Source: Acetobacteraceae bacterium
Lineage (GTDB): Bacteria > Pseudomonadota > Alphaproteobacteria > Acetobacterales > Acetobacteraceae
Reading direction: 5' to 3'
NCBI GenBank assembly: GCA_031291725.1
Contig: JARLIM010000031.1
Location: forward strand, 20,433-84,432
DNA: 64,000 bases
This document shows positions 62,622 to 64,000 of this stretch, piece after piece (position 1 is the stretch's first letter; each line of letters opens with the position of its first letter). The notes under the pieces are model-generated. The model was not told the DNA's origin. It did no database searches and saw only the letters and a program-made list of their open reading frames with translations. Both the position numbers and the translations under genes were made by a program.

Positions 62622-63308
62622 ATGTTGAGAATACTGCGTTCAATCGCAATTGTCGTCACTTTGGCAGGATGCGGCCAACATAGCCAACTTGGCGGAACCG
62701 GCGTTTACTTCAACGCCAAAGCAGAAGGCCAGCCGTTGCGGCCTCCAGCGAAAATCCTGTTGATCAGCAGCGTAGACAACCCTGCGTCCAACCACAATTT
62801 CAAGGACAACAGCGAGCGTCTGGCCTTCGCCCTTACAACTATGCCGGAGGGATACGCCAGGGAATTCCATCAAGAGCTTTCCAAAGACTTGATGCTGTGC
62901 GGTATCTCGCTTTCGGTCCAGCCAGTGCCCGTCTATTATCAGCTGCGCACGGGATTTTTTGAGTTCCGCGACACGGAAACAGATAGCGAGCGGGCTGCTG
63001 CCGTTCGAAAATCAAAATCGTCCGTGGCGCAGGAAGTTGCCGCTTGGAAGCCCGACCTTGTGCTGTCCGTTCTGGAAAAGAGCAAAATGTTGAGAAGCGG
63101 CGTTATCAACAGCATGACGTATGACGTCGGGCTGTTTGACGTGGCGCGTCGGCAGAATCTGTGGTCCGGCACTGCCATTGTGAGCCGAGGCAACACTCTG
63201 ATCAGTGGTGAAAAGGCTGACGACAATGGACGGTATTTTGCCGATATGTTGTTGGTCGAACTGGCGGACAAAGGGTTGCTGACGCAGTGCCGACCGGCAG
63301 CGAAATAG
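62622..63308 (+). CDS. Putative lipoprotein of unknown function
   Basis: The 228 residues have a lipobox (IVVTLAGC) after a short hydrophobic stretch. The mature protein begins with polar residues (GQHSQLGGTG). Repeated hydrophobic/acidic strands follow, including PAKILLISSVDN, WKPDLVLSVLEKS, and RYFADMLLVELADKGLL. No known domain is recognised; the fold resembles a small alpha/beta lipoprotein. The gene is less GC-rich at the start than its neighbours. It lies 73 bases before a small membrane gene in the same direction. Confidence 0.72.
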   Translation: MLRILRSIAIVVTLAGCGQHSQLGGTGVYFNAKAEGQPLRPPAKILLISSVDNPASNHNFKDNSERLAFALTTMPEGYAREFHQELSKDLMLCGISLSVQPVPVYYQLRTGFFEFRDTETDSERAAAVRKSKSSVAQEVAAWKPDLVLSVLEKSKMLRSGVINSMTYDVGLFDVARRQNLWSGTAIVSRGNTLISGEKADDNGRYFADMLLVELADKGLLTQCRPAAK

Positions 63309-63380
63309 CCGGCGTCGGATGACCGGCATGTGGAGGCGCATGTCCGGCAGGTCGAGGGCTTCCATGACTGGAGGAAGGCG

Positions 63381-63620
63381 ATGAACTGGCGTCGCGGATT
63401 GTTCAGGGTATGGTTCGTTCTGGCGGCTCTGTGGGTTGTCGTCGCTGCCTTGGCATGCGCCACCAACTTGAATGATGTCCTTGCTACCGCTGATGGCGTG
63501 CCGCGCGTGTTCTCCCAGGGCGATGGCGATTCCCTCCCTTTCGGCTCCGGCGTCATAGACTCGGAAGGCAAACATCGAACGAAATCTTGGCGCGCGGGAT
63601 CGGAAAGGGCCCCGGCCTAA
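63381..63620 (+). CDS. Small one-helix membrane protein
   Basis: The 79 residues start at ATG 63381 with GAGGAAGG before it. The N terminus NWRRGLFRVWFVLAALW is a common start of small alphaproteobacterial membrane proteins, followed by a helix ending AALACATN. The remainder is polar and Gly/Ser-rich (FSQGDGDSLPFGSGV), unlike typical members, so the reading frame may have been altered. Function is unknown. Confidence 0.5.
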   Translation: MNWRRGLFRVWFVLAALWVVVAALACATNLNDVLATADGVPRVFSQGDGDSLPFGSGVIDSEGKHRTKSWRAGSERAPA

Positions 63621-64000
63621 GTGCCTCGGCAAAGCCATTGAGCGAGGCCGGGCTGCCAGTGCAGGATCGAATCGCCCAGCATATCGCTCCATCAGCATCG
63701 CGTCGTTTCGCTTTGCCTAGCCCGACCGCACGCCAACCGACTTGGGCCGAATGTTCGCCAGCGTGCGTATCAAGCGTCGAGTTTTAGATGGAACAGTAGA
63801 GGGGCAACACTATAAATGCCCTGAACATCCACAGAAAACCAAGGAAAATGGCGGAGGATGTGTCCGTAGTATCGCCATTCGCAAGCGTTCATAAATGGCC
63901 GTTTTCTGAGGTTTTTTGAGCATCGAATCTCTTGCGCGTCCCCTGCATAATTCGCTATCGTCCCCTCTAGTTCGCCCCTAGCCGCCAAATCTGGCGGGGA
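63621..64000. other. End segment without a recognisable gene
   Basis: No frame with coding character or a good start is seen in these 380 bases. A 72-residue minus-strand frame (63770-63988) is open but has no family match known to me. The right part is AT-richer than most of the window. It may be the edge of an accessory or mobile segment beyond the window. Confidence 0.45.

Noticed and set aside
63770..63988. 72-residue minus-strand open frame at the window end
   Set aside because: No start signal or domain is visible, and the frame is short. It is only mentioned in the end segment.

Overview
The window reads as chromosomal DNA of a GC-rich, flagellated alphaproteobacterium. An Acetobacteraceae-like member of the Rhodospirillales is my best guess. 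Support comes from the conserved block xseB-ispA-dxs-tlyA, alphaproteobacteria-type families (FlaF, DUF1217, DUF1194, DUF2842), a zinc-ribbon DinB, a TctC-like binding protein, and many small catabolic operons with CoA-transferase, SDR and LivKHMGF-type genes. Codon use is uniform over most of the window. There is no phage, CRISPR array or complete insertion sequence, and the only RNA gene is a tRNA-Pro(CGG).

Layout. 0-5.4 kb: the 3' part of a class-I glutamine amidotransferase, two small membrane or lipid-anchored proteins, and a 1247-residue multidomain polysaccharide enzyme (repeats, WbsX-like, GT4, GT2). 5.4-9.3 kb: isoprenoid/housekeeping operon xseB-ispA-dxs-tlyA. 9.4-16 kb: HDAC-like deacylase with a TusA-like protein, ROK kinase overlapping dinB, a DUF1194 protein, a SlyB-like lipoprotein, and an unassigned two-gene unit with a 44-residue peptide. 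16.2-19.3 kb: a SARP/TPR-type regulator and a YdcF protein, separated by a MITE-like element whose terminal repeats supply both stop codons. 19.4-22.2 kb: flagellar patch (DUF1217, flagellin, FlaF). 22.4-25 kb: amino-acid ABC transporter without an ATPase gene, plus DUF3830.

25-42.5 kb is mainly catabolism and transport: an orphan family-5 binding protein, SDR, thioesterase, CopC/CopD copper genes, a PLP decarboxylase, and a tight acyl-CoA operon (acyl-CoA dehydrogenase, CoA transferase, PcaC-like decarboxylase, beta-hydroxyacid dehydrogenase, mesaconyl-CoA hydratase-like protein). It also holds a PEP-CTERM protein with a clear promoter, 4-hydroxybenzoate hydroxylase PobA, and a lyase/SMP-30/Ldh set. 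42.5-55.2 kb is mostly core: yicC-gmk, a MarR regulator, apt, tRNA-Pro, a LOG protein, cytochromes c' and b, psd-pssA (phosphatidylethanolamine synthesis), an FAH/deacetylase pair and a dctA-dsbA-ybaK run. 55.3-60.6 kb: a fumarylpyruvate hydrolase-like gene and a complete livK-livHMGF transporter with a terminator after livK. 60.6-64 kb is looser: an AT-rich promoter with an operator-like palindrome, a small secreted protein, xth, a possible universal-stress-protein remnant next to a decayed repeat, a lipoprotein, and an end segment without a recognisable gene.

Three families of short palindromic repeats lie at gene ends: a MITE-like element of 165 bp, 95-96 bp elements with 13-bp ends (two good copies and one decayed), and a GTAGGGCGG-type hairpin. 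I found no obvious new defence or biosynthetic system. The least explained candidates are the multidomain glycosyltransferase, the 44-residue peptide unit at 15-16 kb, the unassigned acyl-CoA operon, and the operator architectures in front of the PEP-CTERM gene and the gene at 61 kb.
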